DNA from: Alistipes sp.
GTDB taxonomy: Bacteria; Bacteroidota; Bacteroidia; Bacteroidales; Rikenellaceae
Direction of reading: 5' to 3'
DNA length: 64,000 nt
NCBI GenBank assembly: GCA_017504485.1
Contig: JAFVRC010000040.1
Coordinates: 1-64,000 of the forward strand
Shown: positions 26,196 to 34,657 of the stretch, piece after piece
How the letters are laid out: each line of letters starts with the position of its first letter
Position numbering within the stretch: position 1 is the stretch's first letter
Translations under genes and position numbers: made by a program
The notes under the pieces: generated by a model
What the model was told of the DNA's origin: nothing
The model's input: only the letters and a program-made list of their open reading frames with translations
Database searches by the model: none

Positions 26196-26972
26196 ATGAC
26201 CAACAACTCAATACCCAAGGTAATACACTACTGCTGGTTCGGCCATAACCCGCTCCCTCCGTTAGCCGAAAAGTGCATCGCTTCGTGGCACAAATATATG
26301 CCCGACTACGAAATAAAAGAGTGGAATGAGGACAACTTCGATGTCTATATGACGTCATACACCGAGGAGGCCTATCGAGCAAAAAAATATGCCTATGTAA
26401 GTGATGTAGCCCGCTTTTGGATTCTGTACCACCACGGAGGCGTATATTTTGACGTAGATGTGGAACTCGTAAAACCAATAGACGACATATTGGAACGCGG
26501 GCCCTTTATGGGACTTGAGGAGCTCCTTGACCCTTGGCTCGGAACAACAGCAGCAGTAGCCGCAGGCTTGGGCATGGCTTCACCACCGAGCCTCCCATTC
26601 TTTGGCGAAATGCTTGATTTCTACAATAACAACCATTTCTTTACTCCAAAGGGTAAATTAAAGGAGACGGTCGTGCTACTCGTAACGCGTAAGTTATTGG
26701 CCAAGGGTGGTTACGATGTTGATAGAGTGTCACTCTGTGCTGATATATACATCTACCCCAACGAGTATTTCAATGCGATGTCTTCGTTCTCGAAAGAGAT
26801 TACTATAACGCCAAATACGCGCAGTATCCATCACTACGCAGGCTCGTGGGTCGATAAGACACAAGGCAAGATGGGCAAGTATACGCTGCGTGCAAAAAAT
26901 TTCTTCACAATGTTCTACGTTTGGAACAGACGACGATTGGAGGCTCTATCGCGGCTTCTTGGCATGCGATAG
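26196..26972 (+). CDS. Glycosyltransferase, GT32/Och1-type sugar-binding DXD family
   Basis: 258 residues; ATG 26196 is chosen because the conserved N-terminus IPKVIHYCWFGHNPLPP follows at once. It has the classic pattern CIASWHKYMPDYEIKEWNED, KKYAYVSDVARFWILYHHGG and YFDVDVELV near residue 84 (DXD nucleotide-sugar site). Such enzymes add hexoses to capsule, O-antigen or glycoprotein glycans. It lies between gcvT and a GT4 gene; the two glycosyltransferases are probably one unit. Composition is slightly more AT-rich than gcvT. Confidence 0.88.
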   Translation: MTNNSIPKVIHYCWFGHNPLPPLAEKCIASWHKYMPDYEIKEWNEDNFDVYMTSYTEEAYRAKKYAYVSDVARFWILYHHGGVYFDVDVELVKPIDDILERGPFMGLEELLDPWLGTTAAVAAGLGMASPPSLPFFGEMLDFYNNNHFFTPKGKLKETVVLLVTRKLLAKGGYDVDRVSLCADIYIYPNEYFNAMSSFSKEITITPNTRSIHHYAGSWVDKTQGKMGKYTLRAKNFFTMFYVWNRRRLEALSRLLGMR

Positions 26973-27014
26973 CACCAATCGCCACAGCACCATAACCTCA
27001 ATCAAACCCTAGCA

Positions 27015-28193
27015 ATGGCAAACATATCCTTTATTCTCGACGAACTACCAGGAGGAGGTACAGAACGTGTCACTCTCAACCTTGCACGTCCATTAACCGA
27101 GCTTGGACACAAAATATTTATCTTTGTGCACAGTATTAATCTCGACAAGCTACCGGTACAAGATTTACCATTCGAGTACATTATGCTGCCTCATCCCGCT
27201 CGCCGTTCGAAGAATTACCCAACGGTTATCGAGGCTATTCGCAAGCACAATATCGAGGTATTCTTTGCGCCGGTTTGTTTTCCGCGCTATATGCCCAAGC
27301 TGCACGCACTCGGAATATGCAAGATAATCTATGTGCTACACAGCCGCCCATTCTATGAGCTTCTCAACAAGTACGATGCTTTGGTCCGCATACCACACCG
27401 CACGTTCAAATATATATGCCGCACATATCTCCTCGATTGGCCCCTCTGGAAGCTAGGATATTTCCACTTCAAATTCCGCCAACGCTACAAGATGATATAT
27501 CGCAATAGCGATGCTTTCGGAGTACTCTTCGACAGCTACGGCCAATATATTGCCAAGGAGTTAGACATTGAATACGACGGCTCGAAGTTCATCACCTTGC
27601 CAAATCCGATTGTTGCAAATAATGCAGGCAAGGACAACTCTAAAGCGCATGAGAAGGTCGTTGGGTACGTTGGTCGTCTGACATACTACGACAAGCGTGT
27701 CGATCGTCTATTGGCCGTATGGCACAAAATATATGAACAATTTCCCAATTGGAGGTTGTGGATTGTAGGCGAGGGTGGCGACTACCCGAACCTCAAACAA
27801 TATGTCGAAGAGAACAATCTGCCGCGCGTGGAGTTTCTCGGCTATGCGCCTAACGTCGGAGAGCTATATCCGAAAATGGACATCGTGTGCCTTACCTCGC
27901 AATACGAAGGATGTCCGATGGTACTTCTCGAAGCACAAGATTACGGTTGCGCAACAATCGCCTTCGATTGTTGTAGCGGCATCGGCGAGATACTTGCTCC
28001 AAACTACGAAAACGGCGTATATGTACCCAATGGAGATATTGATGCGTATGCCGAGGCTCTTAGTCGCCTAATGAGCGACGAATCCCTGCGTTCCAAAATA
28101 GGGAAAAATGGAATGGAGAATGTAAAACGCTTCTCTGTAGAGAACAGCGTGGCACAATACGATGCACTGATTCGCAGACTGTGTACCAAATAG
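27015..28193 (+). CDS. Glycosyltransferase family 4 (GT-B)
   Basis: 392 residues. The N-terminal domain opens ISFILDELPGGGTERVTLNL, the typical acceptor-domain glycine loop. The C-terminal domain has VGYVGRLTYYDKRVDRLLAV, WRLWIVGEGGDYPNLKQYVE and the E-x7-E region YEGCPMVLLEAQDYGCATIA, all of the GT4 retaining family. It probably elongates a cell-surface glycan together with the GT32 enzyme upstream. 42 bases separate them. Confidence 0.92.
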   Translation: MANISFILDELPGGGTERVTLNLARPLTELGHKIFIFVHSINLDKLPVQDLPFEYIMLPHPARRSKNYPTVIEAIRKHNIEVFFAPVCFPRYMPKLHALGICKIIYVLHSRPFYELLNKYDALVRIPHRTFKYICRTYLLDWPLWKLGYFHFKFRQRYKMIYRNSDAFGVLFDSYGQYIAKELDIEYDGSKFITLPNPIVANNAGKDNSKAHEKVVGYVGRLTYYDKRVDRLLAVWHKIYEQFPNWRLWIVGEGGDYPNLKQYVEENNLPRVEFLGYAPNVGELYPKMDIVCLTSQYEGCPMVLLEAQDYGCATIAFDCCSGIGEILAPNYENGVYVPNGDIDAYAEALSRLMSDESLRSKIGKNGMENVKRFSVENSVAQYDALIRRLCTK

Positions 28194-28277
28194 ACTTATG
28201 TTTGGGGTGTTGCAACGATTTTTTCTCGATTTGGCACAATTTTTAATTCTGAATTTTTAATTCTGAATTTTAATTTA

Positions 28278-28285
28278 TATCTTTG
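28278..28285 (+). promoter_or_regulatory. -7 box for tRNA(CAT)
   Basis: TATCTTTG, 25 bases before the tRNA, after an AT-rich tract with three AATTTTTAATTCTG-like units (28248-28275). Confidence 0.7.
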
Positions 28286-28309
28286 CACCCACAAACGGGG
28301 AAACCCGAT

Positions 28310-28384
28310 GGATCCTTAGCTCAGTTGGTTAGTAGCACCTGACTCATAATCAGGGGGTCGTAGGTTCAAGCCCTACAGGATCCA
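28310..28384 (+). tRNA. tRNA with CAT anticodon (Ile2 or elongator Met)
   Basis: 75 nt. Acceptor GGATCCT/AGGATCC, discriminator A. Anticodon stem CCTGA/TCAGG with loop CTCATAA, anticodon CAT. T arm GTAGG-TTCAAGC-CCTAC. The C5-G68 and C6-G67 acceptor pairs and TTCAAGC loop recall Ile2, the TilS substrate; Met is not excluded. The D arm is odd: GCTC is followed by AGTTGGTTAG and TAGC rather than GAGC, so one D-stem pair is lost and the loop is one base longer. Confidence 0.9.
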
Positions 28385-28388
28385 CAAC

Positions 28389-28428
28389 AGCAGAGGCTGA
28401 CTTATTCGGAAGTCAGCCTCTGCTATTT
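28389..28428 (+). terminator. Terminator after tRNA(CAT)
   Basis: agcagaggctgact (28389-28402) pairs perfectly with agtcagcctctgct (28411-28424), then atttt. As a symmetric hairpin it may also serve the convergent iclR gene. Confidence 0.9.
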
Positions 28429-28458
28429 TCATACAATAGGCAACCTATCGGAGAGATG

Positions 28459-29220
28459 CTATATGCGGTCGGTCAGTTCCAACTTGCGATTTATCGAGGC
28501 GGCCGTAGCGAGCACAAGGTCGAGAATCTCCTGCTCATTGGCAAGGCGGGAAGATGGCAGATAGACACCCACACTGCCGGCGACATGGCCACCTCGCCAG
28601 AGAGGCGCAGCAAGGCCGACAATACCGTTGCTATTGAAATCGATTTCGTAGCCCTCCTTGCGAATCTTGTTGAGCCGACGACGGAACTCGAGGTCGGGAT
28701 TATCGCCCTCATATATTGCGGGCCACTCACTCTCGGCAGGCAGGCCATTGCGAATGATGAACTTCTCGAGGTGGTCGGGGGTATAGTTTGCCAATATCAC
28801 ACGTCCCGTATTGGCCGAATAGACCGACTTATCTATATTCGTGCGCACGATAAGTTCACGGTCGGGCGTCGTATGAAAGAGTACGATACGCTTATCGTTC
28901 TTGATAATGGAGAGTATGGCACTCTCGTTAGTGACGCGCCCCAACGAAGCGACATCCTCGCGTGCAATCTTCGTCAAATCCTCGTTTACAACAGCTGTGC
29001 CCGTCAGCTTGTAGAACATATAGCCGAACTTATAGCCGCGACGCGGCGCACTCTGCTGCACATATCCGTGTGAGGCGAGGGTCTTAATGATGTTGGCACA
29101 GGTACCATGATCCAGTTCCAACTCATCGGCAATCTCGCTCAAAGGGTACTCTCGCTGCGGATTTGAGGCCAACAGCTCGATAATACTCATCGCCTTAATA
29201 ACACTTTGAATAAGCGGCAT
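28459..29220 (-). CDS. IclR-family transcriptional regulator
   Basis: 253 residues. The N-terminal winged HTH (about 1-65) reads SVIKAMSIIELLASNPQREY, then PLSEIADELELDHGTCANII. The C-terminal effector domain (about 75-250) has the IclR signature YSANTGRVILANYTPDH and EIDFNSNGIVGLAAPLW. Family members usually repress sugar-acid or aromatic catabolism and bind a small acid. It is divergent from the MFS/GH13/enolase operon with 126 bases between, so it probably controls that operon and itself. Confidence 0.93.
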   Translation of the reverse strand: MPLIQSVIKAMSIIELLASNPQREYPLSEIADELELDHGTCANIIKTLASHGYVQQSAPRRGYKFGYMFYKLTGTAVVNEDLTKIAREDVASLGRVTNESAILSIIKNDKRIVLFHTTPDRELIVRTNIDKSVYSANTGRVILANYTPDHLEKFIIRNGLPAESEWPAIYEGDNPDLEFRRRLNKIRKEGYEIDFNSNGIVGLAAPLWRGGHVAGSVGVYLPSSRLANEQEILDLVLATAASINRKLELTDRI

Positions 29221-29226
29221 AATTTA

Positions 29227-29339
29227 ACATTATAAAATTCGACAACAAAGTTCGGAAAATATTCCATACTTTCAAACATTATCACTACATTTGCAATGTT
29301 TTAAGTCAAATAAGTACTCTTATTTTACATTATAAAATT
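29227..29339. promoter_or_regulatory. IclR/MFS divergent control region with duplicated 13-mer
   Basis: acattataaaatt occurs at 29227-29239 and again at 29327-29339, exactly 100 bases apart, each within about 10 bases of one of the two divergent start codons. A TACATTTG box for the MFS gene lies at 29286-29293. The 13-mers are candidate IclR operators. Confidence 0.5.
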
Positions 29340-29346
29340 AACAGCA

Positions 29347-30603
29347 ATGAAAACTGCAAGAAATGGTTACAAATGGGAGCTGATTTTGATGCTCTGGTTT
29401 GCCTTTTTTCTCAATCAAGGTGATCGTCAGGTCTATGGTGCGATAGTCGAGGATATCCAGACCGCCCTTGGTCTGAGCGGCCTCGAGGCAGGATTGGTAG
29501 TGACGGTATTCACCGTGGTTTACGGCTGTCTCGCTCCGTTTGGCGGATATGTCGGCGACTTTTTGAGCCGCAAATGGATTGTCATCACCTCGCTGATAGT
29601 ATTCAGTCTCGGCACTCTCTTCACCGGTTTCGCCGGCGCAATGGGTAGTTTTGCCCTTATATACCTTATTATAATGCGCGGTATTGCGACGGGCGCAGGC
29701 GAAGCGTTCTATAATCCGGCAGCCATCTCGCTCATCACGCAGCACCACGAAAAGACTCGCGGCACGGCCATCTCGTTGCATCAGTCGGCCCTTTATGTGG
29801 GCATTATGGCGAGTGCAATTATCGCCCCACTCATCTCCAAGACCTTCGGTTGGAACTACGCCTTTATCGGCTTCGGCGTATTCGGCTTGCTGGTAGCCAC
29901 ATATTGCATATTCAGGATGCAGGATACTCCGCAAATCAAGGAGCAAACCGAGCGTATCCCATTCGGCGAGCTTATCAAGGGTATTTTCTCGAAAAAGACC
30001 ATTTGGCTGTTGGCTTTTGCCTTCGGCTGTCAGGTATTTGTAAATATAGGCATAACCACTTGGGCTGCGAAGTTCTTCAACCTGAAGTTCTTCGGTGGTG
30101 AGAATCTCCCTATGGCCAGCTCGATAGCTATGCTCACGAGTTGCGGCTTCGCAATCTTCGGCGTTATGGTCGGCGGTCGCATGTCGGACAAAATGGCCCA
30201 GAAGAGCAAATTGGCGCGTATGTACACCGAAGCTATCGGTCTGCTGTTCGGCACGCCGTTCCTCCTGATGGTAGGTTGGGCATCGAACATTTGGGTAGCA
30301 GGCGTGGCGATGTCGCTGTATGGCATCTTCCGCGGTGTGTATGACTCGAATATCTATGCTGCGATGTTTGACGTTATCGATCCGAAGTTACGCGCCTCGT
30401 CAGTCGGTATCCTCACCGCCTTTGCCTTTATAGTCGGCTGCCTCGCACCGATATACCTCGGCGCAGTGCAGGGCGACGGTACAAGCATCGAGAGCTTCGG
30501 TTGGGGCATCTCGTCACTCGGACTCTTCTTCCTCGTAGGAGGTCTGCTGATTGCTTTCGCGGCCAAATTCACATTCCTCAAAGAGCGCTACGAAGAGAAA
30601 TAA
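29347..30603 (+). CDS. MFS transporter, probable sugar-acid/glycoside symporter
   Basis: 418 residues, about 12 membrane helices. The N-terminus KWELILMLWFAFFLNQGDRQ and the loop GGYVGDFLSRKWIVI carry the MFS motif A. The pattern is close to the anion:cation symporter branch (hexuronate, glucarate, sialate carriers). It is the first gene of an operon with two secreted GH13 enzymes and a sugar-acid catabolic set, so it most likely imports the product they release or a related acid. Facing IclR regulator and duplicated 13-mer upstream. Confidence 0.85.
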   Translation: MKTARNGYKWELILMLWFAFFLNQGDRQVYGAIVEDIQTALGLSGLEAGLVVTVFTVVYGCLAPFGGYVGDFLSRKWIVITSLIVFSLGTLFTGFAGAMGSFALIYLIIMRGIATGAGEAFYNPAAISLITQHHEKTRGTAISLHQSALYVGIMASAIIAPLISKTFGWNYAFIGFGVFGLLVATYCIFRMQDTPQIKEQTERIPFGELIKGIFSKKTIWLLAFAFGCQVFVNIGITTWAAKFFNLKFFGGENLPMASSIAMLTSCGFAIFGVMVGGRMSDKMAQKSKLARMYTEAIGLLFGTPFLLMVGWASNIWVAGVAMSLYGIFRGVYDSNIYAAMFDVIDPKLRASSVGILTAFAFIVGCLAPIYLGAVQGDGTSIESFGWGISSLGLFFLVGGLLIAFAAKFTFLKERYEEK

Positions 30604-30626
30604 TAGCTAAAGAAATACGAAACATC

Positions 30627-32024
30627 ATGAAACGTTTACTGATACTTCTTTTTGGTGTAGCCGCAAGCCTCTCGCTGTCGGCTCAAGAGTCGTTCGGTCA
30701 CCTCAAGGCCCGTCACACGTCGCCATGGTTCCGCGAGAGCGTGAGCTACCAGCTCGTCGTGCGTAACTTCAGCGAGGAGGGTACCTTGAAGGGCGCCGAG
30801 AAGGGGCTGAAAAGACTCAAGGATTTGGGTGTGGGTGTCATCTACCTCATCCCTGTCTGTGAGTCGGATACCGATATGGATCGCAATGGCTGGAGCCCGA
30901 AGCAGATTCGTGCCGGCTTCAACGACCCGCGTAACCCATACCGCATCAGCGACTACCTCCATGTCGATCCCGAGTATGGTACGGATAAGGATTTGAAGGA
31001 CTTTATCGCCACGGCTCACAAGCTTGGCATGCGTGTGCTGCTCGACCTCGTGTTTGCTCACTGCGGCCCATCGGCCAAGGTGCTGAAGGAGCATCCGGAG
31101 TACTTCCTCTATGACGAGAACGGCAAGCTGAGGCTGACGCGCTGGAACTTCCCGATGTTCGACACCAAGAAGCCGGAGACGTGCGACTACTTTTTGGGCA
31201 TCATGAAGCACTATATGACCTACTACGGCGCTGACGGCTTCCGTTGCGATGTTTGCGAATATGTACCTATCTCGTTCTGGGAGAGCGCTCGTCGCGAGTT
31301 GGAGAAGATTAAGCCAGATATGGTAATGATTGCCGAGTCGGATTTGCTCGAAAATACCTGCTACGCCTTCGACGCGAACTATGGCTGGGAGATCTGCACC
31401 GATGTAGTCAAGGCATTGGTTGTGGCAGAGGCTGTAGGTATTCAGAAGAATATAAAGGTGCCGTGGCGAGAGGGCTTTGCTCGCGCTCGCAAGGTGCACG
31501 AGGAGATGACCGCCAAGCGTCCAAAGGGCTCGCTCAACTGGAATATGTACGAGAATCACGACCTGGCGGAGTACTCACAGCACAACCGCATTGAGAAGAC
31601 TTGCGGCAATGCCGCTTGCGAGGTGATGCTGGCGCTGACCTTCGCCTTGGACGGTGTGCCATTCATCTTCAATGGTCAGGAGATAGCCTACGACAAGCGT
31701 CTTTCGTTCTTCGGCCATAAGAACAGCTGGATCAACTGGAAGGTTGACGGTGCAACCGAGGCGGCCAAGCATAGAACGGCGAAGATTAAGGAGTGGACGA
31801 AGATGCGCAAGGAGCAGAAGGCTCTCCCTTACGGTGCAACCGAGTGGATTGACAACAGCTACCCGGCCGATATCATCTCGTTCAAGCGCACACTCGAGGG
31901 ACACGACGACGTGCTCTTCATCGGCAATTTCTCGGATGTGTCGGTCGAGTTTACGCTCGCCGACGGCACGAAGTACTCTTTCAAGCCGTGGGAGTACATC
32001 TTCAAGCCACTGCCTAATAAGTAA
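30627..32024 (+). CDS. Secreted GH13 alpha-amylase-family enzyme, paralogue A
   Basis: 465 residues from ATG 30627; longer readings overlap the MFS gene. The signal peptide MKRLLILLFGVAASLSLSAQ is followed by a GH13 barrel: YLIPVCESD and DYLHVDPEYGT early, LLDLVFAHCG (region I), DGFRCDV (region II, nucleophile Asp), MVMIAES (region III, acid Glu) and YENHD (region IV). All three catalytic acids are present. A small C-terminal beta domain follows (SFKRTLEGHDDVLFIGNFSD). There is no starch-binding module and no SusC/SusD pair nearby. It sits next to a second, related copy (paralogue B). Confidence 0.9.
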   Translation: MKRLLILLFGVAASLSLSAQESFGHLKARHTSPWFRESVSYQLVVRNFSEEGTLKGAEKGLKRLKDLGVGVIYLIPVCESDTDMDRNGWSPKQIRAGFNDPRNPYRISDYLHVDPEYGTDKDLKDFIATAHKLGMRVLLDLVFAHCGPSAKVLKEHPEYFLYDENGKLRLTRWNFPMFDTKKPETCDYFLGIMKHYMTYYGADGFRCDVCEYVPISFWESARRELEKIKPDMVMIAESDLLENTCYAFDANYGWEICTDVVKALVVAEAVGIQKNIKVPWREGFARARKVHEEMTAKRPKGSLNWNMYENHDLAEYSQHNRIEKTCGNAACEVMLALTFALDGVPFIFNGQEIAYDKRLSFFGHKNSWINWKVDGATEAAKHRTAKIKEWTKMRKEQKALPYGATEWIDNSYPADIISFKRTLEGHDDVLFIGNFSDVSVEFTLADGTKYSFKPWEYIFKPLPNK

Positions 32025-32049
32025 CCCGATTTTTTAACGCAATAAACTG

Positions 32050-33423
32050 ATGAAACGACTATTTGCAACCATCGCATGTTTAGCTTTCGGCCTTGCGGCC
32101 ATGGCGCAGGAGAACTGCAGCCACTTCAACGCACGCCACACTCCGGCATGGTTTCGCGAGGGCGTATCCTACCAGATTATGCCTCGCTGCTTCAGTGAGG
32201 AGGGTACGCTGAAGGGTGCCGAGAAGCACCTCGAGCGTCTTGCCGACCTGGGTATATCGGTGGTATATCTGCTTCCGGTTAATGTGGCGGATACAGATAT
32301 GGATAAGAGCAAGTGGAGCCCGCGCCAGCTCGCCTCGGGCTTCAACGACCCGCGCAACCCGTACCGTGCGGGCGACTACTTCAGCGTCGATCCCGAGTAT
32401 GGTACCGACCAGGACCTGAAGGACTTCGTGAATAAGGCGCACTCGCTCGGCATGAAGGTCTTCCTCGACCTCGTGTTTGCACATTGCGGCCCTGCGGCGG
32501 ATGTTGTGAAGAACCATCCGGAGTACTTCCTCTACAAGGAGAACGGCGAGATGGAGCTCACGCGCTGGAACTTCCCGAAGTTTGACATGAACTACATCGG
32601 CGCTCGTAGATATTTCAAGAGCGTCATGAGCTACTACCTGGCCCACTACAATGTGGACGGCTTCCGCTGCGACGTGGCACACCGTATCCCTATCTCGTTC
32701 TGGGAGGAGGCGCGTGCCGAGGTGGAGGCCCTGAAGCCGGACTTGGTGATTGTTGCCGAGTCGAGCCGTCCTTACGATATGCGCTACGCCTTCGATGCCG
32801 AGTATAACTGGAGCATTGGCCGGTATGCCATGCGCAAGATTCTCGACAAAGATCCCGAGTTTGCCGATAAGGGCGGTATGGCCTACGTGCGCAGTCAGCA
32901 CGGCAAGAATGCAGCGGTACGACCAAAGGGTGCGCTGCATTGGAATATGACCGAGAACCACGACTTTGCGACCGACGATTTCGAGAACCGTCAGGAGAAG
33001 CGTTGGGGCAACGCTTGCTGCGAGTTGCAGCTCGCCTTCTCGTTTGCCATCGACGGCGTGCCGTTCCTCTTCAACGGCCAGGAGATTGCCCACGCGAAGC
33101 GAGTGTCGCTCTTCGGCCACAAGGATTGCTGGATAGACTGGAAGGCGGACGGTGCAACCGAGGTGGCGAAGGATCGTACTGCAAAGATTAAGGCATGGGC
33201 CAAGATGCGCAAGGAGCAGAAGGCCCTCTCGTATGGCGCAACCGAGTGGATCGACAACGACCATCCTGCCGAGGTGCTCTCGTTCAAGCGCACGCTCGAG
33301 GGTGCGGCAGACGTGCTCTTCGTCGGCAACTTCTCGGACAAGGAGCTGAAGGTGAAGCTCGCCAACGGTGCGAAATATACGCTTGCCCCTTGGGCATACG
33401 TCTTTGCTCCGCAAAAGAGATAA
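32050..33423 (+). CDS. Secreted GH13 alpha-amylase-family enzyme, paralogue B
   Basis: 457 residues, with signal peptide MKRLFATIACLAFGLAAMAQ. It is clearly homologous to paralogue A over its full length (RHTPAWFREGVSYQIMPRCF against RHTSPWFRESVSYQLVVRNF), so the pair arose by tandem duplication. The catalytic set is intact: FLDLVFAHCG, DGFRCDV, LVIVAES and TENHD. Sequence around the nucleophile differs (CDVAHRIP against CDVCEYVP), which suggests different subsite preference. 25 bases after paralogue A. Confidence 0.9.
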   Translation: MKRLFATIACLAFGLAAMAQENCSHFNARHTPAWFREGVSYQIMPRCFSEEGTLKGAEKHLERLADLGISVVYLLPVNVADTDMDKSKWSPRQLASGFNDPRNPYRAGDYFSVDPEYGTDQDLKDFVNKAHSLGMKVFLDLVFAHCGPAADVVKNHPEYFLYKENGEMELTRWNFPKFDMNYIGARRYFKSVMSYYLAHYNVDGFRCDVAHRIPISFWEEARAEVEALKPDLVIVAESSRPYDMRYAFDAEYNWSIGRYAMRKILDKDPEFADKGGMAYVRSQHGKNAAVRPKGALHWNMTENHDFATDDFENRQEKRWGNACCELQLAFSFAIDGVPFLFNGQEIAHAKRVSLFGHKDCWIDWKADGATEVAKDRTAKIKAWAKMRKEQKALSYGATEWIDNDHPAEVLSFKRTLEGAADVLFVGNFSDKELKVKLANGAKYTLAPWAYVFAPQKR

Positions 33424-33465
33424 TACGATATATTTAAATAACAAACCCACTAAAAATATTTAGTT

Positions 33466-34656
33466 ATGAAAATTACTGACATGAGAGTTCGCGTTGTTGC
33501 CATTCCGATGAATGCGCAACTCCGCCACAACACGGGTGTTCACCCGGGTTACCTTCTGCGAAACATCGTAGAGATTTTCACCGATGAGGGTATTGTCGGT
33601 CTCGGCGAGTGCGGCGGTGGCGATGCCAAGGCCGCTCTGCTGAAGCTCAAGCCAAGAATCATCGGCCTCGATCCATTCGACTTGGAGACCATCAAGATGA
33701 AGGTCTTGCGTAGCATCTACTACATGTCGAATGCACGCCTTTATGGTGCCATCGAGATTGCCTGTCTCGACATTCAGGGTAAGGTTGCCGGCGTGCCTAT
33801 GCACCGTCTGCTCGGTGGTGCTTTGCGCGACCGTATTCCGATGATTGCCTACCTCTTCTGGCGTTACGACCGTCCGGGTGGCGGCCACGACGAGTGTGCC
33901 GAGGATATGGCCGACTTCTGCGTCGAGCTCCACGAGACGCTCGGTGTGAATGCCATGAAGCTCAAGGCCGGCGTAAAAGACCCTATGGAGGAGGTTCGCG
34001 TACTGGAGCTCTGCCGCAAAAAGTTGGGCGACGACTTCGGTTTGCGTATCGACCCTAACGGCGTATGGAGCGTAGCTACCGCCATCAAGGCCGGTAAGCG
34101 TATGGAGGAGCTCGAGCCGCAGTACTTCGAGGATCCATCGTGGGGCTTGGAGGGTATGCGTGCCGTGCGCGAGAAGGTAAATATTCCGCTCGCTACGAAT
34201 ATGTACCCTAACAAGTTCGACGACCTCGGCCCTGCAATCCACATGAACTCTATCGACATCATCCTCACCGACCTCCACTATTGGGAGGGCCCTCGCGGCG
34301 TGAAGGACTTGGTGGCCGTATGCCGCACGTTCAACCTCGGTGTTGCGATGCACTCGGGTGCCGAGTTCGGTATCGAGTTGGCAGCGATGCTCCACACCGC
34401 ATCGACTATCCCGCAGATGACCATGCCGGGCGATGCTCACTACCACTACCTCGAGGACGATATCATCGAGGGTGGCCTGATGAAGTACGAGGATGGTTGC
34501 ATCAAGGTTCCGGAGGGTCCGGGCTTGGGCGTATCGCTCGATGAGGACAAGATGAAGTTCTACGAGAAGTACTACGAGAAGCACGGCGACTACTACGCAC
34601 GCTTCCACCAAGACCCATATCGTCCTGAGTGGTATCCAATCGTAGGAGGAATTTAG
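33466..34656 (+). CDS. Enolase-superfamily dehydratase, glucarate-dehydratase-like
   Basis: 396 residues. The N-terminal capping domain precedes a modified TIM barrel with AMKLKAG (KxK bases, about 163-168), RIDPNGVWS (Asp ligand, about 195), QYFEDPSWG (Glu ligand, about 223), LATNMYPN (Asn, about 244), TDLHYWEG and AMHSGAEFGIEL (His base, about 295). The DPNGVWS, TNM and H segments follow glucarate dehydratase rather than mandelate racemase. It should dehydrate an aldarate or aldonate to a 2-keto-3-deoxy acid in the cytoplasm; the substrate is not certain. The SDR gene follows after 1 base. Confidence 0.88.
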   Translation: MKITDMRVRVVAIPMNAQLRHNTGVHPGYLLRNIVEIFTDEGIVGLGECGGGDAKAALLKLKPRIIGLDPFDLETIKMKVLRSIYYMSNARLYGAIEIACLDIQGKVAGVPMHRLLGGALRDRIPMIAYLFWRYDRPGGGHDECAEDMADFCVELHETLGVNAMKLKAGVKDPMEEVRVLELCRKKLGDDFGLRIDPNGVWSVATAIKAGKRMEELEPQYFEDPSWGLEGMRAVREKVNIPLATNMYPNKFDDLGPAIHMNSIDIILTDLHYWEGPRGVKDLVAVCRTFNLGVAMHSGAEFGIELAAMLHTASTIPQMTMPGDAHYHYLEDDIIEGGLMKYEDGCIKVPEGPGLGVSLDEDKMKFYEKYYEKHGDYYARFHQDPYRPEWYPIVGGI

Positions 34657-34657
34657 T

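Noticed and set aside
32080..33450. 456-codon minus-strand frame over GH13 paralogue B
   Set aside because: Shadow of a gene with all GH13 motifs on the plus strand.
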